A stretch of DNA of 64,000 nucleotides from Paenibacillus sp. S150 (GTDB lineage: Bacteria; Bacillota; Bacilli; Paenibacillales; Paenibacillaceae): positions 186,001 to 250,000 of the forward strand of contig NZ_JACBYI010000004.1 in NCBI RefSeq assembly GCF_019352175.1. Reading direction: 5' to 3'. Shown piece by piece: positions 55,524 through 64,000 of this stretch (positions are counted from its first letter, which is position 1; each line of letters starts with the position of its first letter). The position numbers and the translations under genes are program-made. A model generated the notes under the pieces. The model worked only from the letters and a program-made list of their open reading frames with translations, had not been told where the DNA came from and ran no database searches.

Positions 55524-56360
55524 ATGACTGAAGCAAACGGCCCATTCTCTGGAGGACCAACGCTTAATGATGGGTTTACAATGCCATGGCTGGGAATCGG
55601 GGTGTGGCAGACCAAGAACGGGGAAGAGGTAATACACGCTGTGAAGACAGCGCTGGAAACCGGTTACCGGAGTATTGACACGGCTGCCGGATACAAGAAC
55701 GAGGATGGTGTCGGACAAGCTATCCGCGAATCCGGCGTAGCCCGGGATGAGCTGTTCATTACGACGAAGCTCTGGAACCGCGACCAAGGCTACGAATCGA
55801 CACTGAAGGCTTTTGAAGTCAGCCGCAAGAAACTCGGCCTGGAGGTCCTTGATCTGTACCTGATCCACTGGCCGGTGGCGGGAAAATACCGCGATTCCTG
55901 GAAGGCGCTGGTGCATCTGCAGAAGGAGGGGCTTGTCAAATCCATTGGCGTAAGCAATTTTCAGCCGCATCATCTGCAGGATATTATAGACGATACCGGA
56001 ATAGTGCCCGCCGTGGATCAGGTGGAGTTCCACCCGCTGCTGACCCAGCGCGGGCTGCTGAAGTTTGCGAAGGCGCATGACATTCAGGTGGAAGCGTGGA
56101 GTCCGCTGATGCAGGGGAATCTTGATCTGCCGCTGATTAAGGAGCTGGCTGATAAATACGGCAAAACGCCGGCGCAAATTGTGCTGCGTTGGGATCTCCA
56201 GCAAGGCGTCATTACGATTCCGAAATCCGTGCATGCCGAGCGTATTGTGGAGAATGCCGGATTCTTCGACTTCACCCTCAGCGATGAGGATGTCAAGGCG
56301 ATCGAGGAACTGGACCAGAACCACCGCTTTGGCCCGGACCCGGATAATTTCAACTTCTAA
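55524..56360 (+). CDS. Aldo/keto reductase
   Basis: 278 residues from ATG at 55524 (GGAGG seven bases upstream; the ATG at 55518 is too close). AKR signature with catalytic Asp and Tyr in SIDTAAGYKNEDGVG, Lys in FITTKLWNRD and His in LDLYLIHWPV; cofactor region TIPKSVHAERI. It reduces carbonyls with NADPH; relatives (YvgN/YtbE type) act on methylglyoxal and similar aldehydes. Confidence 0.95.
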   Translation: MTEANGPFSGGPTLNDGFTMPWLGIGVWQTKNGEEVIHAVKTALETGYRSIDTAAGYKNEDGVGQAIRESGVARDELFITTKLWNRDQGYESTLKAFEVSRKKLGLEVLDLYLIHWPVAGKYRDSWKALVHLQKEGLVKSIGVSNFQPHHLQDIIDDTGIVPAVDQVEFHPLLTQRGLLKFAKAHDIQVEAWSPLMQGNLDLPLIKELADKYGKTPAQIVLRWDLQQGVITIPKSVHAERIVENAGFFDFTLSDEDVKAIEELDQNHRFGPDPDNFNF

Positions 56361-56395
56361 GCCGGGAGAATGCGGGTTGGGAAATAGGATATGTC

Positions 56396-56430
56396 AAAAA
56401 GCAGGTCTCCATCAACGGGACCTGCTTTTT
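56396..56430. terminator. Bidirectional terminator between convergent genes
   Basis: AAAAAGCAGGTC and GACCTGCTTTTT are perfectly complementary (12 bp); A-run and T-run on either side serve both the aldo-keto reductase and asnB. Confidence 0.9.
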
Positions 56431-56460
56431 GGCTTGAACGGATAGATTGCCTGAAGAAAT

Positions 56461-58305
56461 TTATCCGATTGAAACGTTATACTTGCGCAGCCAGAGATTA
56501 ACCTGGGACAGATAGGCGAACAGCTGCGGACCGGACATCAGCTGGCCGAACCAGGGCAGATTGCTGGAGGATTCCGGCGATGCGGCGATCTCGCGGATTT
56601 TGGACGGATCGATCAATGGCAGGATCGGCGAAGACGGATCATCGAGAATATTCAGCATCTGCGTCCGTACGGTGTTTAGGTACGCAGGGTTGTGTGTTTT
56701 GGGATATGGGCTTTTTTTGCGGTAGAGCACATCATCCGGCAGGATGCCCTCCAGCGCTTTGCGGAGTATGCCCTTTTCCCGGTTGCCTACGGTCTTGATT
56801 TCCCAGGGAATGTTGAATACGTACTGCACCAGCCGGTGGTCGCAGTAAGGCACGCGCACTTCAAGGCCTACTCCCATGCTCATCCGGTCCTTGCGGTCCA
56901 GCAGCGTTGGCATGAAGCGGGTAATATTGAGGTAGGACATCACGCGCATTTGCGCCTGTTTGCCGGTTTCACCGTCAAGCTTGGGTACTTCTGCTACCGC
57001 ATCGCTGTATCTGTCGCCTAAATATTCCAGCGGACGTATCCATTCACTGACTTCGGGTGACAATAGACTTGCGCGCATCTTGGGGGCTACCGACCAGGGG
57101 AAGGTACCGGAGGACAGCATTTCCTCCCGGTGAAACCAGGGATATCCGCCAAAAATCTCATCGGCCGCTTCGCCGGAAATGGCGACGGTCGCCTCTTTTT
57201 TAATCTCCCGGCAAAATAAATACAGCGACGAATCCACATCTGTCATCCCCGGCAAATCGCGTGAGTAGAGGGCGTTGTCGAGTGCCGCCACCAGCTCCGG
57301 GGTATCAAAAGCGACGTAGTGGTGATTCGTATTCAGCTCGTCGACCATCCGCTTGATCCAGGGACCGTCTGCGCCGGGCTGGAAGGAATGGCTTTTGAAA
57401 TGCTTGTCGTTGTCTACATAGTCAACGGAATAAGTATCCACCCGGCCTTGCCCGCTGCGGTTGTAATAATCCACAGCGAGTGCAGTCAATGCACTGGAAT
57501 CAAGTCCGCCGGACAGCAGGGAGCAGACCGGCACGTCGGAGACGAGCTGGCGTTCCAGGGTATCCTGCAGCAGCTCGCGCACTCTGGCGGCGGTTTCCTC
57601 TTCATTTTCCGTGTGCTTGCAGCTCTCCAGCTTCCAGTAAGCATAGCTGCGGAGACCCTCGCGGTTATAAATCATGGCATGACCCGGACGAAGCTCGAAT
57701 ATATCTTTGTATACCCCCTGTCCCGGTGTGCGGGCCGGACCGATGATGAAGATTTCCGCCAAGCCTTCCGGTCCGACCTTCGGCTGTACTTTGGGGTGCT
57801 GCAGCAGCGCTTTGGGTTCAGAGCCAAAGACAAATACATCGTCTACCCGGCTATAGAACAGAGGCTTGACGCCCAGACGGTCACGTGCCAGAAACAGATG
57901 CTCGCGCACGCTGTCCCAGACGGCAAAGGCAAAGATTCCGTTCAGCTTCTCGGTGCAGTCCGGCCCCCACTCCATGTAGGCGTGCAGCAGAACTTCGGTG
58001 TCGCACTGGGTCTGGAAGTGATGTCCCCGCTGCTTGAGCTCGCTTTTCAGCTCGCCGGCATTATATAATTCGCCGTTATACACTAGTGCATATACACTCT
58101 CGTCATGGCGGGCGATCATCGGCTGTGCGCCGTTCTCGGGATCGATTACGCTTAATCTGCGGTGTCCGAGGGCACACGGTCCTGAAATCCAGGTTCCGGC
58201 GGCATCCGGTCCGCGGTTGGATAAGGTCTCAGTCATTTTTACGAGCAGTTGCGAGTGCTGGGTAAGGTCGCCGCGCCACTGGATAAATCCGGTTATTCCG
58301 CACAT
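56461..58305 (-). CDS. asnB: Glutamine-hydrolysing asparagine synthetase
   Basis: 614 residues. The N-terminal class II amidotransferase domain starts MCGITGFIQ with the nucleophile Cys2 (about 1-210); the synthetase domain (about 240-600) has the PPi-loop SLLSGGLDSSALTAL and ISGEAADEIFGGYPW. It makes asparagine from aspartate with glutamine nitrogen and ATP. It is close to the AsnO/YisO-type of Bacillus by length. A single gene with a shared bidirectional terminator. Confidence 0.95.
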   Translation of the reverse strand: MCGITGFIQWRGDLTQHSQLLVKMTETLSNRGPDAAGTWISGPCALGHRRLSVIDPENGAQPMIARHDESVYALVYNGELYNAGELKSELKQRGHHFQTQCDTEVLLHAYMEWGPDCTEKLNGIFAFAVWDSVREHLFLARDRLGVKPLFYSRVDDVFVFGSEPKALLQHPKVQPKVGPEGLAEIFIIGPARTPGQGVYKDIFELRPGHAMIYNREGLRSYAYWKLESCKHTENEEETAARVRELLQDTLERQLVSDVPVCSLLSGGLDSSALTALAVDYYNRSGQGRVDTYSVDYVDNDKHFKSHSFQPGADGPWIKRMVDELNTNHHYVAFDTPELVAALDNALYSRDLPGMTDVDSSLYLFCREIKKEATVAISGEAADEIFGGYPWFHREEMLSSGTFPWSVAPKMRASLLSPEVSEWIRPLEYLGDRYSDAVAEVPKLDGETGKQAQMRVMSYLNITRFMPTLLDRKDRMSMGVGLEVRVPYCDHRLVQYVFNIPWEIKTVGNREKGILRKALEGILPDDVLYRKKSPYPKTHNPAYLNTVRTQMLNILDDPSSPILPLIDPSKIREIAASPESSSNLPWFGQLMSGPQLFAYLSQVNLWLRKYNVSIG

Positions 58306-58449
58306 GATGTTTCATCCTCTCTTTTGTGCGTATTGTTGTCCTTTCTTTTTTGCCAAGTAATACAGATATATGCCGAAGGAAGGGATAAAATGTATGTCCT
58401 TATCCGAACACTAGGGGAGAGGGAAATTTGCCAGGAGGGATGATGACCA

Positions 58450-58806
58450 GTGTATTACATTAAAGACGCCAAAATCCGCAGAATGACCGAATATGACGGC
58501 GCGCCATGCGCAGAGGTTGGCGTATTGCCGGGGGCTGTGGGCGATTCCGCACTTTTGGTGTACATTGTTGAGGACCAGCGCGAGGAAGGCTATGAAATTG
58601 TGCGCATTTTGACGAATGACGCAGATACCGCAACCGATTGGTTTGACAACAATTTGCATGATGCGTTTGAGGATGTGACGGTCAGCGCGTTCGCCGGCAG
58701 CGCCATCATGACTCCCGAGGATGAACGGTCGAAGTTCCAGCGGGAGCTGCTCATTTTTGGGGATTTGAAAAAACAGCTGGAGGCGCATTTTCAGAAGCTG
58801 TCCTGA
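58450..58806 (+). CDS. Small acidic protein of unknown function
   Basis: 118 residues from GTG at 58450 with GGAGGG about 10 bases upstream. Mixed alpha/beta pattern with many Asp/Glu (ILTNDADTATDWFDNN), ending in a helical segment. No signal peptide, membrane segment or known motif. The clear RBS and coding-like composition support a real gene; function not recognised. Confidence 0.75.
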   Translation: MYYIKDAKIRRMTEYDGAPCAEVGVLPGAVGDSALLVYIVEDQREEGYEIVRILTNDADTATDWFDNNLHDAFEDVTVSAFAGSAIMTPEDERSKFQRELLIFGDLKKQLEAHFQKLS

Positions 58807-58953
58807 GCTAACTAAAGAGCGGCATCTTGTGCCGTTAATATCTGCCCCGGAGGCGGTTATTGAAGGAAGCGGCGGCTGGATTGCGGCTGCCTCCGCTCCG
58901 GGGGCAGAAATGCCGGGAAAGTATGGCGGACGGGCAAACTTTTGAGCAGCCTC

Positions 58954-58981
58954 TTGAAAATTTTGCCGGATACGTTATAAT
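58954..58981 (+). promoter_or_regulatory. tRNA-Arg promoter
   Basis: TTGAAA, 16-base spacer, TATAAT; about 50 bases before the tRNA 5' end. Confidence 0.75.
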
Positions 58982-59033
58982 AAATAACGTTGCGTTAATA
59001 CATATGGCTTAAAAGTTTTCCATTTTCACATTT

Positions 59034-59107
59034 GTCCCGGTAGCTCAGCTGGATAGAGCATGCGCCTTCTAAGCGCACGGTCAGGGGTTCGAATCCCTTC
59101 CGGGACG
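59034..59107 (+). tRNA. tRNA-Arg (anticodon TCT)
   Basis: A full cloverleaf: acceptor GTCCCGG/CCGGGAC, D-arm GCTC/GAGC, anticodon stem TGCGC/GCGCA with loop CTTCTAA (anticodon TCT, reads AGA), T-loop TTCGAAT. The discriminator is G; CCA is not encoded. It reads a rare arginine codon. Confidence 0.97.
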
Positions 59108-59170
59108 TCACAAAGCAGCCTCCTTCGGGAGGCTGCTTGTGCGTCCGGGGAAGAGCAGCCCCCGGTGGGG
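59093..59170 (+). repeat. tRNA 3'-end duplication, first copy
   Basis: A 78-base segment starting in the T-stem of tRNA-Arg and including the hairpin AGCAGCCTCC/GGAGGCTGCT (59115-59137, a likely terminator) recurs 135 bases later with one difference. Confidence 0.9.
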
Positions 59171-59227
59171 TTCGTTGGAGCATAGGCATCGGGAGCCAAC
59201 GCATCGCAATCAGCCCGTGAGGGCTGC

Positions 59228-59305
59228 ATCCCTTCCGGGACGTCACAAAGCAGCCTCCTTCGGGAGGCTGCTTGTGCGTTCGGGGAAGAGCAGCCCCCGG
59301 TGGGG
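59228..59305 (+). repeat. tRNA 3'-end duplication, second copy
   Basis: Repeats the last 15 bases of tRNA-Arg (ATCCCTTCCGGGACG) plus the terminator hairpin and 40 further bases. It is the pattern left by unequal crossing-over or by integration/excision at a tRNA attachment site, though no integrase is nearby. Confidence 0.9.
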
Positions 59306-59375
59306 CCGCGGCAGCCTGTGTTCCCTGAACTTGAGTTACGGAAGTCCCCGCAGCAGCCTTCGCAACCAGAGATGC

Positions 59376-59562
59376 TAAGTGGATTTTGTACCACTAAATT
59401 CTCCGGAATTCATGCCACAACGGGATTAGTGGGATTTTGTACACTTAATTCGGGGGAGTTCGGTGCTTGATGGCTAATTGAACCGAATTAGTGTTACTTT
59501 TTCCACTTCATGCTGCTAAGGGAGCTGAAGAAGCTTCGATTAGTGTTACTTTTTCCACTTAG
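59376..59562. repeat. Four-core palindromic element, copy C
   Basis: Cores TAAGTGGATTTTGTACCACT, TTAGTGGGATTTTGTACACT, TTAGTGTTACTTTTTCCACT and TTAGTGTTACTTTTTCCACT start at 59376, 59426, 59488 and 59540 (steps 50, 62, 52). TAATTCGG/CCGAATTA and AGTTC/GAAC pair in the centre. It lies between the tRNA region and the 3' end of argS; the rest of this roughly 490-base stretch (59306-59794) has only a GCTGCGGG/CCCGCAGC hairpin at 59603-59626. Confidence 0.82.
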
Positions 59563-59794
59563 AGTCTGGTGCAGCTCGTGTTACTAAAATCCGACGCAGC
59601 AAGCTGCGGGAAATTGAACCCGCAGCGATTAAACTAGGTGAGTGATCCTCAGGTTTTTGTTGTATGAAATGCAGTTACCTGGCTCCTTGCTGCCGGTAAA
59701 GGTCTAGTCTTGCCTGGATTTACTTCCTGCTTTGCCTTGCTGACATATTTCCGGCTCTCCCGGCCAATTATATGCCCCCGGCAGTATGCTCCGC

Positions 59795-61660
59795 TTACAT
59801 CCGCTCCGGCTTTGGCAGCCCGAGCACCTCAAGGACTTCACCCAGCGTGTTCCGGAAGCGTAAGGTCAGCCAGAGGCGGAAGCGGATGGAGGCGGCCTCA
59901 CCTTTTAGAATCGGACATGCCGAATAAAAGTTATTGAACAGCGAAGCCAGTGTGTGAGCAAAGTTACAGATGACATTTGGCGTCAGCTCAAGGCTCGCCG
60001 AATAAAGGGTGTCCTGCCAGGTGCTGAGCTGTCTCAGCAGGGCAAGCTCGGCTCTGTCCAGCTGTGCGGGGAACTGGGGAGGCGCGTCTGCTTTTGCCAC
60101 AGTGTCAGCGGCTTTGCCGAGCACGCTCCCTGCACGCGCATAGGTGTACATCAGATACACTCCGGTGTTGCCGGAAATCTCTGTGGCCTGCTTGAAGTCG
60201 AAGACAATCTCTGTGCCCAGATTGAAGCGGAGCAGGTAATAACGGATTGCTGCGGTGGCGATGAGCCGGCTGGAGAGGCCGGTTTTGTCGGAGCGGGTAG
60301 CCTCGATGGTATTCTCCATGAGCTGAACCAGATCCGTTACCTTGACACCGATCCCCTGGCGGCCGGACATGGCGTAGGAGCTTTTGCCATCCGAGGTATC
60401 AATGCCGAGCTCGGCGGCGGAAGCCGGACTGAGTGAAACCACACCGTAGCTGACATGATGCAGCTTCTCTGCCTGCGCTGTGAACCCAAGAACCTCCAAA
60501 GCCTGCTTCACCATGGCCTGCGGATACTCCTGGCGGCAGTCGATAACGTTGACCACCCTGTCCGCTTTGCCAAAAGGCAGCTGTGCTCCGGTCAAGCCGG
60601 TTGTCCACAGGCCGGTGCTGAATTCGCTGTAGGCGAACTCCTTGTCCAGCAATCCGAACTTCCAGAGATGATAGGCGATATCCTTGGCGGTGTAGGTCAA
60701 AATCCCGTTTGAACGCACCAGCACCTTGTCCTTCTGATGATCCTCCGCATCGCTTTCTGCTCCCTCAGCCGCCGGTTGTTTCAGAACCCAGCAGCCTGCC
60801 AGCTTGCCCTCCGGCTCCTGGATGAATACGGCTGTCTGCTCCAGCAGCGAACAAGCCGAGGACCAGAAGCCCTCCTTTAAAATATTGCTCTCCCAGACCA
60901 AAAGATCGTACGCGATGCCGAAGCTCTTCATTTCCTCGACATGCTCTCTTACAATACGTTCAGCTACCAGATTGCCCAGCCAGGCAGTGTTGCCGTGACC
61001 TCCCTCCAGCTCATGGAGAATCTCCGTCCGTTTATGGACCATGTCCGGCTGCTGTACATATTCCTTGTTGATGGCGGCGTAAATATCCCAGCAATAATCC
61101 CCGAACCGGGTATGCTCTCCAGCCAGCGGCACATGCAGCAAGCCCGCTACCGTATCCGCCAGCTGATTGCCAAGATCATCCACATAGTTGTGGACTTCCA
61201 CGCTGTAACCGGTTTTCCGCAAAATCCGCACCAGCGCATCCCCGATGCAGGAGTTTCTGAGATGCCCTATATGCATGGATTTGTTCGGATTTACGCTGGT
61301 GTGCTCAATGATGACTTTTTCCCCGCTGCCCGGAGGAAGCTCAAAGGAATGCGCTGCCCACACCTGCCAGTTGATGTATATGTTGATGAACCCGGGAGCC
61401 GCAATCCCGGTCCGCTGCAAAATGCCTCCAACTGCGCCCATCTGCTGCATCTCCGCGGCAATCAGTCCGGCGATGGCCATGGGGGCTTTGCGCAGTTTTT
61501 TGGCCAATTGCATGGCTATGCTGCTTGAATAATCGCCGAAATCGGCATTGGCAGGCTGCTCCAGCGAAACGGTTACCGGCTCTGCAGAGTCAGGACCGAG
61601 AGTGTTGATTACGTTGTGTACGCTTTGTTCCAAATGGCTTGTGATCAGCTGACTTAACAA
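59795..61660 (-). CDS. argS: Arginyl-tRNA synthetase
   Basis: 621 residues from TTG at 61660 (AGGAGGG eight bases upstream); the frame runs on to 61750 but that part is T-box leader. N-terminal Add-1 domain (about 1-100), HIGH motif in NKSMHIGHLRNSCIGD, catalytic core, KMSKS region changed to SSYAMSGRQGIGVK, and the DALR C-terminal domain ending EVLEVLGLPKPERM. It charges tRNA-Arg. A loosely conserved KMSKS is usual for ArgRS. Confidence 0.94.
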   Translation of the reverse strand: MLSQLITSHLEQSVHNVINTLGPDSAEPVTVSLEQPANADFGDYSSSIAMQLAKKLRKAPMAIAGLIAAEMQQMGAVGGILQRTGIAAPGFINIYINWQVWAAHSFELPPGSGEKVIIEHTSVNPNKSMHIGHLRNSCIGDALVRILRKTGYSVEVHNYVDDLGNQLADTVAGLLHVPLAGEHTRFGDYCWDIYAAINKEYVQQPDMVHKRTEILHELEGGHGNTAWLGNLVAERIVREHVEEMKSFGIAYDLLVWESNILKEGFWSSACSLLEQTAVFIQEPEGKLAGCWVLKQPAAEGAESDAEDHQKDKVLVRSNGILTYTAKDIAYHLWKFGLLDKEFAYSEFSTGLWTTGLTGAQLPFGKADRVVNVIDCRQEYPQAMVKQALEVLGFTAQAEKLHHVSYGVVSLSPASAAELGIDTSDGKSSYAMSGRQGIGVKVTDLVQLMENTIEATRSDKTGLSSRLIATAAIRYYLLRFNLGTEIVFDFKQATEISGNTGVYLMYTYARAGSVLGKAADTVAKADAPPQFPAQLDRAELALLRQLSTWQDTLYSASLELTPNVICNFAHTLASLFNNFYSACPILKGEAASIRFRLWLTLRFRNTLGEVLEVLGLPKPERM

Positions 61661-61747
61661 TGGGTTACCCTCCTTAAATGATGCAGCTATATTGCCCGCA
61701 CAAATCACGTTCGTGTTCAGGTTCAAATCCTCGGCTCCGGTAAACAC

Positions 61748-61778
61748 CAAAAAACCCCGTCTCTAAAAGAGACGAGGG
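61748..61778 (-). terminator. T-box terminator
   Basis: On the minus strand CCCTCGTCTC and GAGACGGGG pair around TTTTA, followed by TTTTTT. Alternative antiterminator pairing uses the adjoining T-box sequence. Confidence 0.88.
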
Positions 61779-61980
61779 CATAAGCGCTCGCGGTACCACT
61801 CTCGTTGCTGAACGCAGGGTTCAGCCGCCTCACAGGTTAACGGCCTTCAGCCGGGACTTCCTACTGCCAGTTCAAAAGTCCATCTCCCGGGTGCGCTTCA
61901 TGACAGGCTCTGTACCGGCTTACACTCTCCCGGCTCGCTGGGACTAGGGTCCTGGATCACTACTTTCCCGTTCATTGAAT
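61750..61980 (-). promoter_or_regulatory. T-box leader of argS
   Basis: The minus strand has the T-box signature GAGAGTGGTACCGCGAGC (61803-61786), a stem I with the distal-loop GAGAGTGTAAGCC and a terminator, in the right order and spacing before argS. Uncharged tRNA-Arg should stabilise the antiterminator. A CGC triplet (near 61895) lies in a plausible specifier position, but I could not fold stem I with certainty. Confidence 0.88.
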
Positions 61981-62365
61981 GTAGATTTATTTTTATCAGT
62001 ATAGCGAATTTATGGAAGAAAGCAATAGCGAATGTCTTGGAAGCAATTATATAGATCGAACTTAAAAGCATCATCGAAAAAGGAAGAGTGGAAGAGTGGC
62101 GGAAGGGGAGTCTGGAACTGCAGGAGCGGAAGCGTCCGCCTTTGACTGCGGATTTCCACCGCGGACAGCGGTATTGAATCGAGAAATCTGCAGGGCGGGC
62201 AGCGGCCGGAAGTCCAAACATTCTCTGGAGTCACGGCCGAACCTAAATTATAACAATCACAAGCTCAATCTATATAGTTTGAAAAATACATTTTCTATAA
62301 TTATGCGTTTAAAGGAGTTTTGTCCACACGGCTGCTTCACCCTTTGAATATTAGTATGTTGATAA

Positions 62366-63823
<1,458 letters not shown>

Positions 63824-64000
63824 CTCATCTGCATCAGTCTCATACAGGCAGATAAGATTGCCGTCCTCAACGCTGCGGAGCTGGCAACCGGCTAAGCAAG
63901 ATAGCTTGTCTCCAATATCTTCCCTTCAGCACTATTCTCATAGAATCATCTTATTAATACACAAATTTGCAAATGCGCTTCTGCTGATATTGATGAATGG

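Noticed and set aside
56692..58068. Plus-strand frames inside asnB
   Set aside because: Shadows of the minus-strand gene with no RBS or domain.
61661..61750. N-terminal extension of ArgS
   Set aside because: It runs into the T-box terminator; the TTG at 61660 has an excellent RBS and begins the normal ArgRS N-terminus.

Overview
The window reads as chromosomal DNA of a nitrogen-fixing, spore-forming, polysaccharide-degrading Paenibacillus. This rests on a complete nifB-H-D-K-E-N-X-orf-hesA-nifV cluster behind a sigma-70-type promoter with a perfect GlnR/TnrA-type box and no sigma-54/NifA signals. It is supported by Firmicutes RNA switches (T-box, yybP-ykoY), Gram-positive lipoprotein and sporulation genes (GerM), exosporium-type collagen-like proteins, and large modular secreted glycanases and chitinases. 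The species is not determined.

Layout. 0.2-10.3 kb: a LacI regulator, an orphan jacalin-like remnant, a small coiled-coil protein, a secreted GH5 glucanase and a giant modular GH16 beta-glucanase; the two glucanases each have a CcpA (cre)-like site upstream. 10.3-13.7 kb: insertion-sequence debris, then a three-gene ABC importer. 13.8-19.2 kb: a lic-type operon (PRD regulator, PTS IIA, IIB, IIC, GH1 phospho-beta-glucosidase). Taken together this looks like a beta-glucan pathway: GH5 and GH16 cut the polymer outside, the PTS imports and phosphorylates oligo-beta-glucosides, and GH1 splits them inside. 19.3-21.7 kb: hisC-like aminotransferase and a TerC membrane protein behind a Mn2+-type riboswitch. 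21.8-33.5 kb: the nif operon, with conspicuous intercistronic RNA hairpins at nifH/nifD and nifK/nifE and a terminator after nifV. 33.6-40.1 kb: HAD phosphatase, collagen-like protein 1, GH13 alpha-glucosidase, methyltransferase, metallo-beta-lactamase-fold hydrolase. 40.1-41.7 kb: a 51-bp tandem palindrome array split by two mobile-element remnants. 41.7-46.7 kb: two minus-strand genes, gerM, rph, rdgB. 46.7-51.6 kb: two adjacent secreted GH18 chitinases. 51.6-58.8 kb: a solute-binding protein without signal peptide, NfeD/SPFH pair, cupin, aldo-keto reductase, asnB, an unknown small protein. 59.0-62.0 kb: tRNA-Arg with a duplicated 3' end, and argS under a T-box. 62.4-63.8 kb: collagen-like protein 2, sharing its C-terminal domain with protein 1.

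The least explained structures are non-coding. (1) A roughly 185-bp imperfect palindrome with four core motifs at near-constant spacing (about 50/62/50 bp) occurs in three separate intergenic regions (42.6, 55.0 and 59.4 kb). (2) A 17-unit, 51-bp tandem array in which almost every unit carries a hairpin, at 40.1-41.7 kb, is interrupted by a 184-bp MITE-like element with 16-bp inverted ends and an 8-bp target duplication. All calls come from reading the sequence; no database search or folding program was run.
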